Positions 55,543 through 64,000 of a stretch of DNA of 64,000 bases are shown piece by piece; the first letter of the stretch is position 1; each line of letters opens with the position of its first letter. This stretch comes from Thiothrix litoralis (GTDB taxonomy: Bacteria; Pseudomonadota; Gammaproteobacteria; Thiotrichales; Thiotrichaceae). The notes under the pieces are model-generated. The model did no database searches. It was not told where the DNA came from and saw nothing but the letters and a program-made list of their open reading frames with translations. The stretch spans positions 930,001-994,000 of the forward strand of contig NZ_CP072801.1 in assembly GCF_017901135.1 (NCBI RefSeq). Reading direction: 5' to 3'. Made by a program: the position numbers and the translations under genes.

Positions 55543-55872
55543 TCATGCGCCTTTCATCGTGCCTTTAGGCAGGACAGAAGCAACAGCCTGTTTTTGTACT
55601 TTGATGACGACATTATCAGCAACCGTCAGTTCGACAAAGTTTTCGTTGATGCCTGCTACTTTACCAAGTACACCACCACCCGTGACGACTTCATCACCTT
55701 TGCTCAGGGATTCCAGCATTTGTTTGTGTTCTTTGGCGCGCTTTTGCTGCGGGCGGATAATCATGAAATACATGATGGCGAAAAACACACCCATCATTAA
55801 CAGCATTTCAATGCCACCACCAGCGGGTGCTGCCGCGCCTTCGGCATAAGCGTTAGATATCAGAAAGTCCAC
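55543..55872 (-). CDS. yajC: Sec translocase accessory subunit YajC
   Basis: A 109-residue YajC with one N-terminal membrane segment (about 22-40), then RPQQKRAKEHKQMLESLSKGDEVVTGGGVLGKV. First gene of the secDF operon. tgt and queA, often upstream, are absent; epmA lies there instead. Confidence 0.95.
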   Translation of the reverse strand: MDFLISNAYAEGAAAPAGGGIEMLLMMGVFFAIMYFMIIRPQQKRAKEHKQMLESLSKGDEVVTGGGVLGKVAGINENFVELTVADNVVIKVQKQAVASVLPKGTMKGA

Positions 55873-55906
55873 GTTCTATCTCCTTGAATGTCATTTTCGG
55901 TGGCTA

Positions 55907-56827
55907 TTATGCCACCTCCCACGGAAAAGCGATAACCTGTTTCAGGTCATTCACTTGCATCCTGCACATCAGGATGCGGTCGATACCGACCGCAACCCCG
56001 GCACATTCTGGCAATCCCTGTTCGAGTGCGGCAAGAAACCGTTCATCGACGGGGATGTCATCACCGCGCGTGTGTGCATCTTCTACCAGAATTAAGCGAT
56101 TCTGCGCTGAATCAGTTTGTTCCTGATAACCATTACCCAATTCCAACGCGCCGAGGTAGACCTCGAAACGTTCTGCCAAGCGTTGCCCGTCAAAGGTATC
56201 CACCTTGGCCAGCGCACTTTGGCTTGCTGGGTAATGGTAGACGAAGGTCAACTGGTCTGCCGGGAAGTGCGGTTCCACGCAATGGGTGAGCAGCAAGTCC
56301 CGCCACGCTTGCGCGGGCATATCGCCGTCGATGTTAATAGCGTGCGCACGGGCGCAGGCTGACAGTTCGGCTTCTGTGGCAACATGGGGGTCAAGCTGCA
56401 AAGTTTCAAGGAACAACGCGCGATAGCTGCAAAAACGCGGTGGTTTTTGTAGATGCGGAATCAGAATGTGCAATAAGTCAGCGACTTCTTGCATCAGTTG
56501 TCGCCAAGTGAAACCGAGCCGATACCATTCCAGCAGGGTGAACTCGGGGTTATGGCGCTTGCCGCTTTCATCGCGCCGCCATACTTTGCAGAGTTGGTAG
56601 ATGTCGCCAGACCCTGCGACCAATAAGCGTTTCATCGGGTATTCCGGCGAAGTGTGCAAATAGCGTAAGCCCGCCGGGGTGTTGACGCTGAAGCTGTCGA
56701 TGAAAGGGTCGGTATTGCCTGCTTGCGACAGTGCTGGGGTTTCAACCTCTAGCACTTTACGTTCCGCAAAAAAAACGCGCACCTGATGATTCAGGGATGC
56801 GCGTTCCTGCAAGGCAGTCAGATTCAC
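55907..56827 (-). CDS. epmA: EF-P (R)-beta-lysine ligase EpmA
   Basis: A 306-residue class II lysyl-tRNA-synthetase paralogue without the anticodon domain. Motif 2 is around [10 protein letters not shown] and motif 3 in [11 protein letters not shown]. It attaches beta-lysine to EF-P Lys34. It overlaps efp by ATGA, and epmB, which makes the beta-lysine, is divergent just beyond efp, so the whole pathway is in one place. Confidence 0.95.
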   Translation of the reverse strand: MNLTALQERASLNHQVRVFFAERKVLEVETPALSQAGNTDPFIDSFSVNTPAGLRYLHTSPEYPMKRLLVAGSGDIYQLCKVWRRDESGKRHNPEFTLLEWYRLGFTWRQLMQEVADLLHILIPHLQKPPRFCSYRALFLETLQLDPHVATEAELSACARAHAINIDGDMPAQAWRDLLLTHCVEPHFPADQLTFVYHYPASQSALAKVDTFDGQRLAERFEVYLGALELGNGYQEQTDSAQNRLILVEDAHTRGDDIPVDERFLAALEQGLPECAGVAVGIDRILMCRMQVNDLKQVIAFPWEVA

Positions 56828-57393
56828 GCTTTGACGCGGGAAACGTATTCGCCAGTGCGGGTGTCGATTTTGAGGATTTCGCCTTCTTCCATGTACAACG
56901 GAACTTTGACGGTTGCGTTGGTTTCCAGCGTAGCAGGCTTGGTGCCGCCGGTGGCGGTATCACCACGCAGGCCGGGGTCGGTCTGGGTGATTTTCAGTTC
57001 GACAAAGTTGGGTGGAGTCACTTGCAACGGTACGCCGTTCCACAGGGTGACGATGCACTTTTCATTGCCTTTCAGCCATTTGACAGCATCAGCCATCGCA
57101 GTTGCACCGGCATCAAGCTGTTCAAAGGTGGTGGTATCCATGAACGTCCAGTTTTCGCCGTCGGAATACAGGTATTCCATGTCGCGGTCTTCAACGTCAG
57201 CGCCTTCGTGAGTCTCGGTTGACTTGAAGGTTTGTTCGATAGTACGCCCCGTTTTGAGGTTGCGGACACGGGCGCGGGTGAAGGCTTGGCCTTTACCGGG
57301 CTTTACAAAGTCGCTTTCCACGACGGTGTAAGGGTCGCCATTGAGGATAATCTTCACACCAACTCTTAAATCATTGCTACCATAGGTGGCCAT
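56824..57393 (-). CDS. efp: Elongation factor P
   Basis: A 189-residue EF-P that relieves ribosome stalling at polyproline. The modified lysine is K34 in VKPGKGQ, the E. coli-type loop that EpmA beta-lysylates. Three beta-barrel domains are normal in length. It is divergent from epmB with 41 bases between starts. Confidence 0.96.
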   Translation of the reverse strand: MATYGSNDLRVGVKIILNGDPYTVVESDFVKPGKGQAFTRARVRNLKTGRTIEQTFKSTETHEGADVEDRDMEYLYSDGENWTFMDTTTFEQLDAGATAMADAVKWLKGNEKCIVTLWNGVPLQVTPPNFVELKITQTDPGLRGDTATGGTKPATLETNATVKVPLYMEEGEILKIDTRTGEYVSRVKA

Positions 57394-57434
57394 TAGTCCG
57401 TCTCCAAAATCATCTAAACGTAAAATAGCCCGCT

Positions 57435-58463
57435 ATGATAACCGGAATCCAGATAAAAAATCAGGTAGAAAATGTTGTGTCTGCAAAAGTAGCTGTTTGG
57501 CAGCGTGAATTGGCAGGTGCAGTGCGTGATCCGCTGCTGCTGATGCAGGCGCTGAACTTGGTCGGCGAAGGTGTCAGTGTGGAAGCAGCACGCCAGTTCC
57601 GTTTGCTGGTTCCGCACAGCTACATGGCGCGCATGAAGCCCGGCGATTGGAACGACCCGCTCTTACGCCAAGTCTTGCCGCTGGATGATGAGTTGCAAGT
57701 GGTAGAAGGTTTCAACCACGATCCAGTCGGCGACCAACCTTCGCTGGTGTCGGATGGGGTCTTGCACAAGTACCACGGGCGGGTGTTGTTGGTGACGACG
57801 GGGGCATGTGCAGTGCATTGCCGTTATTGTTTCCGGCGGCATTTCCCTTACAGCGAATCCAACCCGGTGAAGGGCGAGTGGGAGGGTGCATTAGCCTATA
57901 TCCGTGCTAACCCGGATGTGCGCGAAGTGATTTTGAGTGGTGGCGACCCGCTTACTTTGTCGGATGAGCGTTTGGCGCTGTTTTTGGGGCAACTGGCAGC
58001 GATGCCGCACATTACGCGGGTACGTTTTCACACCCGTTTGCCAGTGGTGTTGCCGTCGCGGATTGATGCCGGGTTTTTGCAGCTACTGGCCGGTATCCGC
58101 CAGCAAGTGGTGATGGTTATCCACGCCAATCACGCGCAGGAGCTGGCGGCGGATGATGTGCAGCAAGCGCTGGCTGCCTTGCATTCCGCAGGCGTGACTT
58201 TGCTGAATCAGGCCGTGTTGTTACGCGGCGTGAATGACAGTGTGCAGGCGCAAGTCGATTTGAGCGAAAGTTTGTTTGCCCAGCGGGTGTTGCCGTATTA
58301 CCTGCATGTACTGGATCGGGTCGCAGGTGCGGCGCATTTTGAAGTGCCGGAAAGCGAAGCCTTGCCGTTACTGGAAGGCGTGCGTCAGCGGCTACCCGGC
58401 TTCCTCGTACCTAAACTGGTGCGGGAAGTGGCAGGTGAAAAGGCGAAAACACCCGTGGTTTAA
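57435..58463 (+). CDS. epmB: EF-P lysine 2,3-aminomutase EpmB
   Basis: A 342-residue radical-SAM enzyme. The cluster motif is C-AVH-CRYC (CxxxCxxC) at about 124-131 and the SAM-binding GGDPL at about 168. It converts lysine to (R)-beta-lysine for EF-P modification. Its stop overlaps the convergent PhoD-like gene by four bases. Confidence 0.95.
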   Translation: MITGIQIKNQVENVVSAKVAVWQRELAGAVRDPLLLMQALNLVGEGVSVEAARQFRLLVPHSYMARMKPGDWNDPLLRQVLPLDDELQVVEGFNHDPVGDQPSLVSDGVLHKYHGRVLLVTTGACAVHCRYCFRRHFPYSESNPVKGEWEGALAYIRANPDVREVILSGGDPLTLSDERLALFLGQLAAMPHITRVRFHTRLPVVLPSRIDAGFLQLLAGIRQQVVMVIHANHAQELAADDVQQALAALHSAGVTLLNQAVLLRGVNDSVQAQVDLSESLFAQRVLPYYLHVLDRVAGAAHFEVPESEALPLLEGVRQRLPGFLVPKLVREVAGEKAKTPVV

Positions 58464-60598
58464 GACGGCGTGTCTGGCGGTATTTCATACGTCAGATTGT
58501 TTTCGCGTTCATCGCCGGACAGTAACACTTGCCTGACCACCTCCCCATTCTGCAAATACACCAGCGCCACATTCGGGCGGCTGGTGATCCAGTTGAGTTC
58601 GGTGCGTAATCTCGGACGCCAATTTTCGATCTTGATGACGCGCCAGAACAACAGGATTTTCCACCACGGTTTGATGCTGTGCTGCTGTACAGTTTTTCCC
58701 GGAATGCCATTCACTTCTACTGCCCAAGTGTTGTAACGGAAAAATCGCCAGAAAAACACACGTTCCCACCAAGGCAGGGTTTCCGGGCTGCATGGGCCTA
58801 GACGTACCTTGGTGGTCCAGTTGGCGAGGAAGGTTTCCAGCCAGCGGCCTGATTCGGGGGTATTGCGCATCGCGCTGCTGGTGAGTTGCAGGCATTGCAG
58901 GGTAGGGGAGTATTGCCAGTCATTGGTGTCGGACTGCGGTTTCATCAGGTTGCTGCGGTTGCTGTAATAAGCACGGTTGGCAAAACTGTAATGCACATCG
59001 CCGGACAGGAAGGTGACTTTTGTCAGCCCCATCCGCAGTAGCAAGGTGTCGAGGAAAAACGCAAAGCCGCGCCGATTGGCGACCCAACTTTCCACGTCGA
59101 TGCTGCTGGCGCTGAACAAGCCGGTGAAACCACCCATGAGTACCCCGATTCGGTACAACACGTCTTGCAACCATTCGATCGAGGAAAAGCCGAACACGGG
59201 TGTGCCGGTCATGAAAATCGGGGTTTGCTGTTGATTTTCTATGCTCAACCATTCGCCGCGCATTTCATCGAGTGCATAACGATCCATCAAATGAGGTGGT
59301 TCGTTATTGCTGCCAAAATCCCGTTGGGTACGCGAATCCATCACAAAGATCGGCGGGGTGGTGGGTAATACGAAGCTCCAGCGCCGGAATTTCCACAGGC
59401 GGAAATCGAATTCAGCACATTTGTGACGATCCTCCGGGTCATCCAGATGATCCTTGATGACTCGGATAAAGCGGGCAGGGTAGTTGTCGGGGTTATTGCC
59501 CCAGCCTTGAAAAGCCCAGTAGGCTGCGAGGCCGTTGGAAATGACCCGCGTGCCATTGGCGCTGGCGCTGAGTTTGTCGTACCAACTGCGATTGAGGTTC
59601 CAGTCATCGGTGATGTCGTGGTCGTCAAAGTTCATGTAGGTGACGATATTGGCGAATGCTTTGCGTACCTGCGGCTGGCTACTGACAAAGGTTTTCAGGC
59701 TCAAGCGTTCAAAATCTTTGAGCTTTTCGGGGGAATAAGTCCTCATGTGACGTGCGGCGGCGAGGTCTTCCCTGCCTTCGGGGGGAAACTGGAAACCGAC
59801 TCGGTTGCCGAACGTAACCAGATACAAAGCGGCGTATTCCCCGAAGCTGAGCACGTGGGCATGTTGTGAACTGGAGGTCAGGCCGCACCCAGCTTTCAAA
59901 GCGGTACGCTCCTGGGTACTGATGATGCAGGCATCGCTGCCATCGGGAAGTGGGATGCTTTTGCCCATTAATTGCAGTGACAGGGCTTGCAGGTAGGTCA
60001 TCAATTCGGGCAGGACATCATCGGCGTAAATCTGGTCGCCAATCAGGAACAGCATCGCCGGGCGTTGGCTCAAATCATGCTGGGTTTCTTCCAGTTGTTC
60101 GGTCAGCAGGGCGAGGGAATCCTTGCTTTGGACGCTGCCATCGTCGTTGAATGCTAGTCCGTGCGCCTTGCGGCACGAACCGTAGGCAATGACGCCGAGT
60201 TGGCTGGGTATGTAAAAACCGGGGCGGCTTGCACCTTCCAGACAGACATCATCCAGATCAAGTAGCTGTTCGGTTTCCGTGTCCAAAAGTTCGTAGCTGA
60301 GCAGGGTGTCTTGAGGAAATGTACCTGCATCAGCTAGCGGGAGTGCTTCCACCAAGGTAAACCACAATTGTGCGCCCAGTTGCCAGCTTGTGGGGTCGGT
60401 ACGGTTGCGGCGGCGTTTTGCTTTGGGTTCCGGTGGTTGGCTAATCAGCGTGCCGTTGGGATCGAAAATGCGCAATTCCAACTGCAATTCGCTGCTGCTG
60501 GCTAGCCAGACATTGGCGCTGTCAACGGTGACGCGCCGCAGGATGGGGCCTGCGAGAATGCGCGGCAACACCGGGAGGTCGGGGAGTGTGTGATGCAT
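58460..60598 (-). CDS. PhoD-like metallophosphatase family protein
   Basis: A 712-residue protein from the ATG at 60598 (MHHTLPDLPVLPRILAGPILRRV). An N-terminal Fn3/PhoD-N-like domain precedes the metallophosphatase core with FLIGDQIYADD, NFDDHDITDDWN and LSGDVHYSFANR as metal-binding segments. There is no signal peptide or Tat motif, unlike secreted PhoD, so it is probably cytoplasmic. Substrate unknown. Confidence 0.8.
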   Translation of the reverse strand: MHHTLPDLPVLPRILAGPILRRVTVDSANVWLASSSELQLELRIFDPNGTLISQPPEPKAKRRRNRTDPTSWQLGAQLWFTLVEALPLADAGTFPQDTLLSYELLDTETEQLLDLDDVCLEGASRPGFYIPSQLGVIAYGSCRKAHGLAFNDDGSVQSKDSLALLTEQLEETQHDLSQRPAMLFLIGDQIYADDVLPELMTYLQALSLQLMGKSIPLPDGSDACIISTQERTALKAGCGLTSSSQHAHVLSFGEYAALYLVTFGNRVGFQFPPEGREDLAAARHMRTYSPEKLKDFERLSLKTFVSSQPQVRKAFANIVTYMNFDDHDITDDWNLNRSWYDKLSASANGTRVISNGLAAYWAFQGWGNNPDNYPARFIRVIKDHLDDPEDRHKCAEFDFRLWKFRRWSFVLPTTPPIFVMDSRTQRDFGSNNEPPHLMDRYALDEMRGEWLSIENQQQTPIFMTGTPVFGFSSIEWLQDVLYRIGVLMGGFTGLFSASSIDVESWVANRRGFAFFLDTLLLRMGLTKVTFLSGDVHYSFANRAYYSNRSNLMKPQSDTNDWQYSPTLQCLQLTSSAMRNTPESGRWLETFLANWTTKVRLGPCSPETLPWWERVFFWRFFRYNTWAVEVNGIPGKTVQQHSIKPWWKILLFWRVIKIENWRPRLRTELNWITSRPNVALVYLQNGEVVRQVLLSGDERENNLTYEIPPDTPS

Positions 60599-60659
60599 GA
60601 TCTTTGCCCTGAGTTGTTGTGTTCTTCTACAAGCATAGGACGAATACACGCAACTTTCC

Positions 60660-61214
60660 TTAACTTACCTTATGTTTGCGGAAATCCCACGGGGCTTGAG
60701 GTTGTTTGTCTTTCCATAAACCGCGTTTGGCTTTGCGTGCCTGTTTTTCAGCAGCAGCGTAGGCGATTTGGTCGTCTTTGCTTTGTTCTTTCATGTAAGC
60801 GGTGTAGTGCCAGCCGCAGCCTGATTGGATCTGGGTGAGGGCTACGTCTTTGCCTTCTACGCTGACTTTGCCGAGGACGCGCCCGTAACGGTCGAGTTTG
60901 TGGGCTTCCACGGTCGCGGTGAGGTTGATGGCTTGCGTCATCAGGGCTTCCTTGCACTTTTGACCGAAGGGTTGGGCTTTTTCGGGGGCGTCGATGCCTT
61001 GCAGGCGGATTTTGTATGATTGTTTGTTGCTGGCTAGTACGGTGAGGGTGTCGCCATCGCTAACCCCAACCACGCGCCCTTGTGCCAGCACGGTGCCGTC
61101 GGCGTTGAGGGTTGCGCCGGGTGGGAGCTGGGCTTGCAGTTTGTTGTCGGGCTTGCTGTCGAAGCAGCCTGTCAGCAGCAGGGCAGTGAGGGTAAGTGTC
61201 AAGTAGCGGGTCAT
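60660..61214 (-). CDS. Thermonuclease-family (SNase) lipoprotein
   Basis: A 184-residue protein with lipobox LLTGC (Cys 17). The staphylococcal nuclease fold shows DGDTLTV, the catalytic Arg region IRLQGIDAPEKAQPFG, and DRYGRVLGKV with the second Arg. It probably cleaves nucleic acid at the cell surface. Family residues appear intact. Confidence 0.88.
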   Translation of the reverse strand: MTRYLTLTLTALLLTGCFDSKPDNKLQAQLPPGATLNADGTVLAQGRVVGVSDGDTLTVLASNKQSYKIRLQGIDAPEKAQPFGQKCKEALMTQAINLTATVEAHKLDRYGRVLGKVSVEGKDVALTQIQSGCGWHYTAYMKEQSKDDQIAYAAAEKQARKAKRGLWKDKQPQAPWDFRKHKVS

Positions 61215-61261
61215 GTTGTTACCATTGGTTTTGTTTTGTGGATTCTAACGGATGTTGCCTG

Positions 61262-61858
61262 ATGATAATAAAACCTTTTTCTGAGTCGTGCGAAGAGAAC
61301 AAAGCGCCGATTCTGGCGGTGCTGGAGCCGTTGTTACGGGACTGTGCTGCGGTGCTGGAAGTGGGCAGTGGCACGGGGCAACACGCGGTGCATTTCGCGG
61401 CGGCCTTGCCGCAGTTGGTGTGGCATACCAGCGATGTGGCGGTACATCACCCCGGTATTCAGAGGTGGCTGGATGAGGCGGGTTTGCCGAATACCCGTGC
61501 GCCGCTGGCTTTGGATGTGGTGCGCGATATGTGGCCTGAATTGGCGGTGGATGCGGTGTATTCTGCCAATACCGTGCACATTATGGGCTGGACGGAAGTG
61601 GAGGCATTTTTCGCAGGGGTTGGTACGTTGTTGTCAGCGGGTGGTTTTTTGGTGCTGTACGGCCCTTTTAACTATGACGGGCAGTACAGCAGCGAGAGCA
61701 ATGCGCGGTTTGATCAGTGGTTGAAGATGCGTGATCCGCGCAGTGGGATTCGCGATTTTGCCGACCTGAACCGGCTGGCGGAACAGGCGGGAATGCAGTT
61801 TCAGCACGATTACACCCTGCCGGTGAATAACCGGCTGTTGGTGTGGTGCAAGGCGTAG
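61262..61858 (+). CDS. DUF938 SAM-dependent methyltransferase
   Basis: A 198-residue protein from the ATG at 61262 (MIIKPFSESCEENKAPILAVLEPLL), the family's opening. The SAM site is VLEVGSGTGQHAVHFA; VYSANTVHIMGW and LYGPFNYDGQYSSESNARFD are family hallmarks. Substrate unknown. Confidence 0.88.
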   Translation: MIIKPFSESCEENKAPILAVLEPLLRDCAAVLEVGSGTGQHAVHFAAALPQLVWHTSDVAVHHPGIQRWLDEAGLPNTRAPLALDVVRDMWPELAVDAVYSANTVHIMGWTEVEAFFAGVGTLLSAGGFLVLYGPFNYDGQYSSESNARFDQWLKMRDPRSGIRDFADLNRLAEQAGMQFQHDYTLPVNNRLLVWCKA

Positions 61859-61861
61859 TGC

Positions 61862-62218
61862 TTAGTCGTTGGCTTGCAGGGCTTTGCCGTCGAAGTGGAT
61901 GCCTGCCCAGCCGTGGCGCATGAAAGTGCGGATATTGGCGTGGTTGGTGCCGTCGGGTGTTGCCAGTACATCGCGGTAATGTTCGCCGAAACAGGCCAGC
62001 GTTTGCGCTGCATTCAAGCCTTGCAGGTGGGCGAAGGCGAAGAGTTTGCACGAGCCTTCGTTGGTGCCTGCCGGGTTGCTTACAGTGTCGTCGTCGCTGC
62101 CATTGGTGAAGCTTTGCGGGGTGTAGGTGTAGTGCGCGGCGATGGTGGCGAGTACGTCGGCAAAGACGATTTGCTCGGGGGCGGTGGCGAGTTGGGTTAG
62201 TAGGGTGTTGATGGTCAT
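61862..62218 (-). CDS. HopJ-family protein
   Basis: A 118-residue protein of the HopJ type III effector family, seen in YTPQSFTNG near residue 33, NPAGTNEGSCKLFAFAHLQGL and FMRHGWAGIHFDG at the end. Despite the name, the family is widespread in free-living bacteria without type III secretion. No export signal. Confidence 0.85.
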   Translation of the reverse strand: MTINTLLTQLATAPEQIVFADVLATIAAHYTYTPQSFTNGSDDDTVSNPAGTNEGSCKLFAFAHLQGLNAAQTLACFGEHYRDVLATPDGTNHANIRTFMRHGWAGIHFDGKALQAND

Positions 62219-62233
62219 GGTTGTCTCGAGGGT

Positions 62234-62404
62234 TTAAGTTTGCGTTGCGGGCTTGGTTGTGTCGGTGTTTGCGTCTTGCTGCGCTTGCTCCCATTGCTGC
62301 AATGCTGCGCGGTAAATATCCCACACGCAGGGGTCACAGCCGCTTTCGCAGCATTCGTTGGGGGCGGGTGGTTGGGGTTTTTCAGTGATGGGCGATGGTT
62401 GCAT
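62234..62404 (-). CDS. Small oxidoreductase-like domain protein
   Basis: A 56-residue protein from the ATG at 62404, which has AGGAG eight bases upstream; in-frame Met codons further up lack one. The core is C-C-ESG-C-DPC-VWDIYRAALQQWE, the Oxidoreductase-like N-terminal domain. The cysteines may bind metal. It follows the HopJ gene's start region by 15 bases in the same direction. Confidence 0.75.
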   Translation of the reverse strand: MQPSPITEKPQPPAPNECCESGCDPCVWDIYRAALQQWEQAQQDANTDTTKPATQT

Positions 62405-62501
62405 GGCGGTTGCTCCTGATTTCATGGGCGCAACATAGCAATTTGAAGTTGGTTGGGCTAGTTTTTTGCAATATGTGATAACTTGTCTAATGCCCCACTC
62501 A

Positions 62502-62759
62502 TTAGCCAATCACCAACTCATCTCCCTCACACGGTTCTTGTCCGCCTTGGCGTGTCAGAATACGTTTGAACGCATCTTTATCTGCCCGCTGTTGACGTTC
62601 AGTGAAAAAACGGGCGGTTTTCATTGCAGCCAGTTTTTCTGCTACGGCGATAGCGATAAATTGATTGATGCTCACACCGTCATTGTTTGCCGCTTCATTG
62701 ACCGCCTCTTTGAGAGAGCGAGGTAGGCGCAGAGGGTAAGTTGCAGTTTGTTGTTTCAT
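62502..62759 (-). CDS. Ribbon-helix-helix antitoxin
   Basis: An 85-residue protein with an RHH N-terminus (ATYPLRLPRSLKEAVNEAA, then GVSINQFIAIAVAEKLA) and a charged tail. It overlaps the upstream PIN gene by four bases, repeating the toxin-first order of the pair at 40875-41536. Confidence 0.8.
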   Translation of the reverse strand: MKQQTATYPLRLPRSLKEAVNEAANNDGVSINQFIAIAVAEKLAAMKTARFFTERQQRADKDAFKRILTRQGGQEPCEGDELVIG

Positions 62760-63184
62760 ATGCGAATTCTCCTAATAGCATCAGCGGGACGCATGGCTTG
62801 GATACCGAAACGGGCGGGGGCATCGCCATAATCGCGTAGATTGAAGGTAACAAGTATCTCTGCCCTGCCATTGATAGCGGTTTCTAACACCATTTCATCG
62901 GCTGGGTCATGCAATTGTGGTCGCCACAAAAAGTCCATGTGGACGGGTTCGACCAATGCGATGACCGCATCGACAAAAATGCTGGCTTCTTCCTTGCTCA
63001 ACTGGGCTTCTGTCCAATGGCGCGTTTCCAGACATTTAGCTTCATATTCCAGTGCTAACGGAACGCTTGCTAGTAAACAGACTTGTGATGTATCCGCTGC
63101 GATTTGCAAAATAGCCGCAGAAGCTCCCGTTGGGCTACGCATGGCAGCGATGATCACATCTGTATCCAAAACACAGCGAAGCAT
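62756..63184 (-). CDS. PIN-domain toxin
   Basis: A 142-residue PIN nuclease from the ATG at 63184 (AAGGA five bases before it). D6 in CVLDTDVIIAAMRS, Glu in LALEYEAKCL, and D/E in LHDPADEMVLETAI and FNLRDYGDA would form the acidic site. A PIN_3-type toxin like that at 40875. Confidence 0.83.
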   Translation of the reverse strand: MLRCVLDTDVIIAAMRSPTGASAAILQIAADTSQVCLLASVPLALEYEAKCLETRHWTEAQLSKEEASIFVDAVIALVEPVHMDFLWRPQLHDPADEMVLETAINGRAEILVTFNLRDYGDAPARFGIQAMRPADAIRRIRI

Positions 63185-63220
63185 AACATTCCTTGTTGTT
63201 GGCATCTTATATGACATCTT

Positions 63221-63439
63221 ATGCAATATCTAAGACTATGGCAAAGAGAGTTTTTGAACAATCAAGGGGGGGAAGCCATCGTGTTGGCGTTTTTGGAAGA
63301 GCCGGAACGCGCAGCCGCAGCTAGTACACTTGAATGCTCTTTCGACAGCATCAAGGTGAAGAAAAAAGTGGCTTTGGAACAAATGGATGAAGCTATCCGC
63401 CAACGTGGGGCTACTACTGGCATCACTAACAGAGTTTGA
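63221..63439 (+). CDS. Short hypothetical protein
   Basis: A 72-residue frame beginning MQYLRLWQREFLNNQGG. No domain recognised. It overlaps the upstream region of the PIN toxin gene and has no clear ribosome site, so it may be a remnant or not expressed. Confidence 0.3.
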   Translation: MQYLRLWQREFLNNQGGEAIVLAFLEEPERAAAASTLECSFDSIKVKKKVALEQMDEAIRQRGATTGITNRV

Positions 63440-63513
63440 GAAACAGAGAATGCGGTTGCAGTCTTTTAGCGAAAATCAGGTTCGCACCCAATTTTCACAT
63501 TTGAACTGCTCCA

Positions 63514-63966
63514 TCAACATCCATTCAATGCTTTGATTTTCATTATCAAACTTTCATTATTCCTGCTCACCATATCCACTGTAGCTTCGCCATCACAAGC
63601 ACTCTCTCCTTTCTTATAAGAGTATTTAACTGAGTACTTATCGTCGCTTAAAGGTTTTATTGAGTCTAATTTCAATGGTTCAGACATATTGCCGTAAAAT
63701 TTTGTCAAAGCGTCTGGATCAAAAGCTCCTTGTCTTTTTTCTGGAACAATGTACTCGACTGCTTTATCTCCCTGTCCAAAACTCAGAGCATAGTAAAACG
63801 CACGTATTACAGTTGCAGATGTTCCATACTCATCAGTAATGTCACCTTCTTCATGAATTTTTATATTAGTGACGGTGGACACTAATGGAGCGTGGTGATG
63901 TCCTGTCATTGCAATCATAGATTCTGATAAGCCTACATCAACGGTTTTTCCTATTGATGCCTTCAT
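63514..63966 (-). CDS. Hypothetical protein, possibly extending past the window edge
   Basis: A 150-residue product from the ATG at 63966. No ribosome site precedes that ATG, and the frame stays open upstream to base 64000, so the true start may lie outside. The region is visibly richer in A/T than its neighbours. The second half (VIRAFYYALSFGQGDKAVEYI, then beta-strand-like segments) loosely resembles DUF4878/NTF2-like lipoprotein domains. No firm family. Confidence 0.5.
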   Translation of the reverse strand: MKASIGKTVDVGLSESMIAMTGHHHAPLVSTVTNIKIHEEGDITDEYGTSATVIRAFYYALSFGQGDKAVEYIVPEKRQGAFDPDALTKFYGNMSEPLKLDSIKPLSDDKYSVKYSYKKGESACDGEATVDMVSRNNESLIMKIKALNGC

Positions 63967-64000
63967 TTTTTTTGATATATTAGCGTTGGTTATTAGATGT

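Noticed and set aside
1..64000. tRNA, rRNA or riboswitch genes
   Set aside because: Nothing resembling them was found on reading; intergenic gaps are short and mostly explained.

Overview
The window looks like the chromosome of a sulfur-oxidising gammaproteobacterium, most like the Thiothrix group. The clues are dsrN and dsrR (siroheme amidation and the cysteine-free DsrR of the Dsr sulfur pathway), a full EpmA/EpmB/EF-P set, SecDF-YajC, PrmB, and a Pho-box-controlled pstS. The genus is an inference from gene content; no rRNA is present. No rRNA, tRNA or CRISPR array was found.

Region 1 (1-9312) is a self-contained respiratory module. A leftward operon encodes a small exported protein, an extraordinary Met-rich exported protein built of Gly-Met-X triplets, a pentaheme c-type cytochrome, a Tat-exported DMSO-reductase-family molybdoenzyme, its four-cluster ferredoxin subunit, and the start of a further gene at the window edge. 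The operon has a near-perfect sigma-54 promoter (5815-5830). Three palindromic upstream sites (5921-5984) lie between it and a divergent two-component pair: a sensor kinase whose periplasmic domain carries a haem-c CxxCH motif, and an NtrC-type activator with an intact GAFTGA loop. This reads as a closed regulatory circuit.

Region 2 (9369-13982) is a tight five-gene run: dsrN, dsrR, a NarX-type kinase, a NarL-type regulator and a rhodanese. dsrN carries an in-frame 65-bp perfect hairpin. Region 3 (14125-27563) is ordinary housekeeping: lipoprotein, selO, pstS, acyltransferase, FAH-family hydrolase, YqhA-like protein, prmB, and a glucan block (glgX, glk, a 1066-residue GH15-type protein).

Region 4 (27688-45249) is a mobile and accessory zone. 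Two 1404-bp TnpB-only IS200/IS605-type elements sit exactly 3' of TTGAT. One has broken a short ABC ATPase gene and was itself hit by an 1830-bp IS with an 8-bp duplication. The other sits inside an IS4-family transposase, whose IS in turn truncates a leucine-rich-repeat gene. Between them lie scpB, a 1374-residue membrane protein of unknown function, an amber-interrupted fic gene, a 21-repeat LRR-Roc-COR (ROCO) protein with a probable C-terminal frameshift, a PIN/RHH toxin-antitoxin pair and a TumE/TumA-like pair.

Region 5 (45299-64000) holds a pyruvate/2-oxoacid:ferredoxin oxidoreductase operon with a GltD-like subunit, a P-type ATPase, yajC-secD-secF, epmA-efp with divergent epmB, a PhoD-like phosphatase, a lipoprotein nuclease, a DUF938 methyltransferase, HopJ-like and oxidoreductase-like small proteins, a second PIN/RHH pair and two unidentified genes at the edge.
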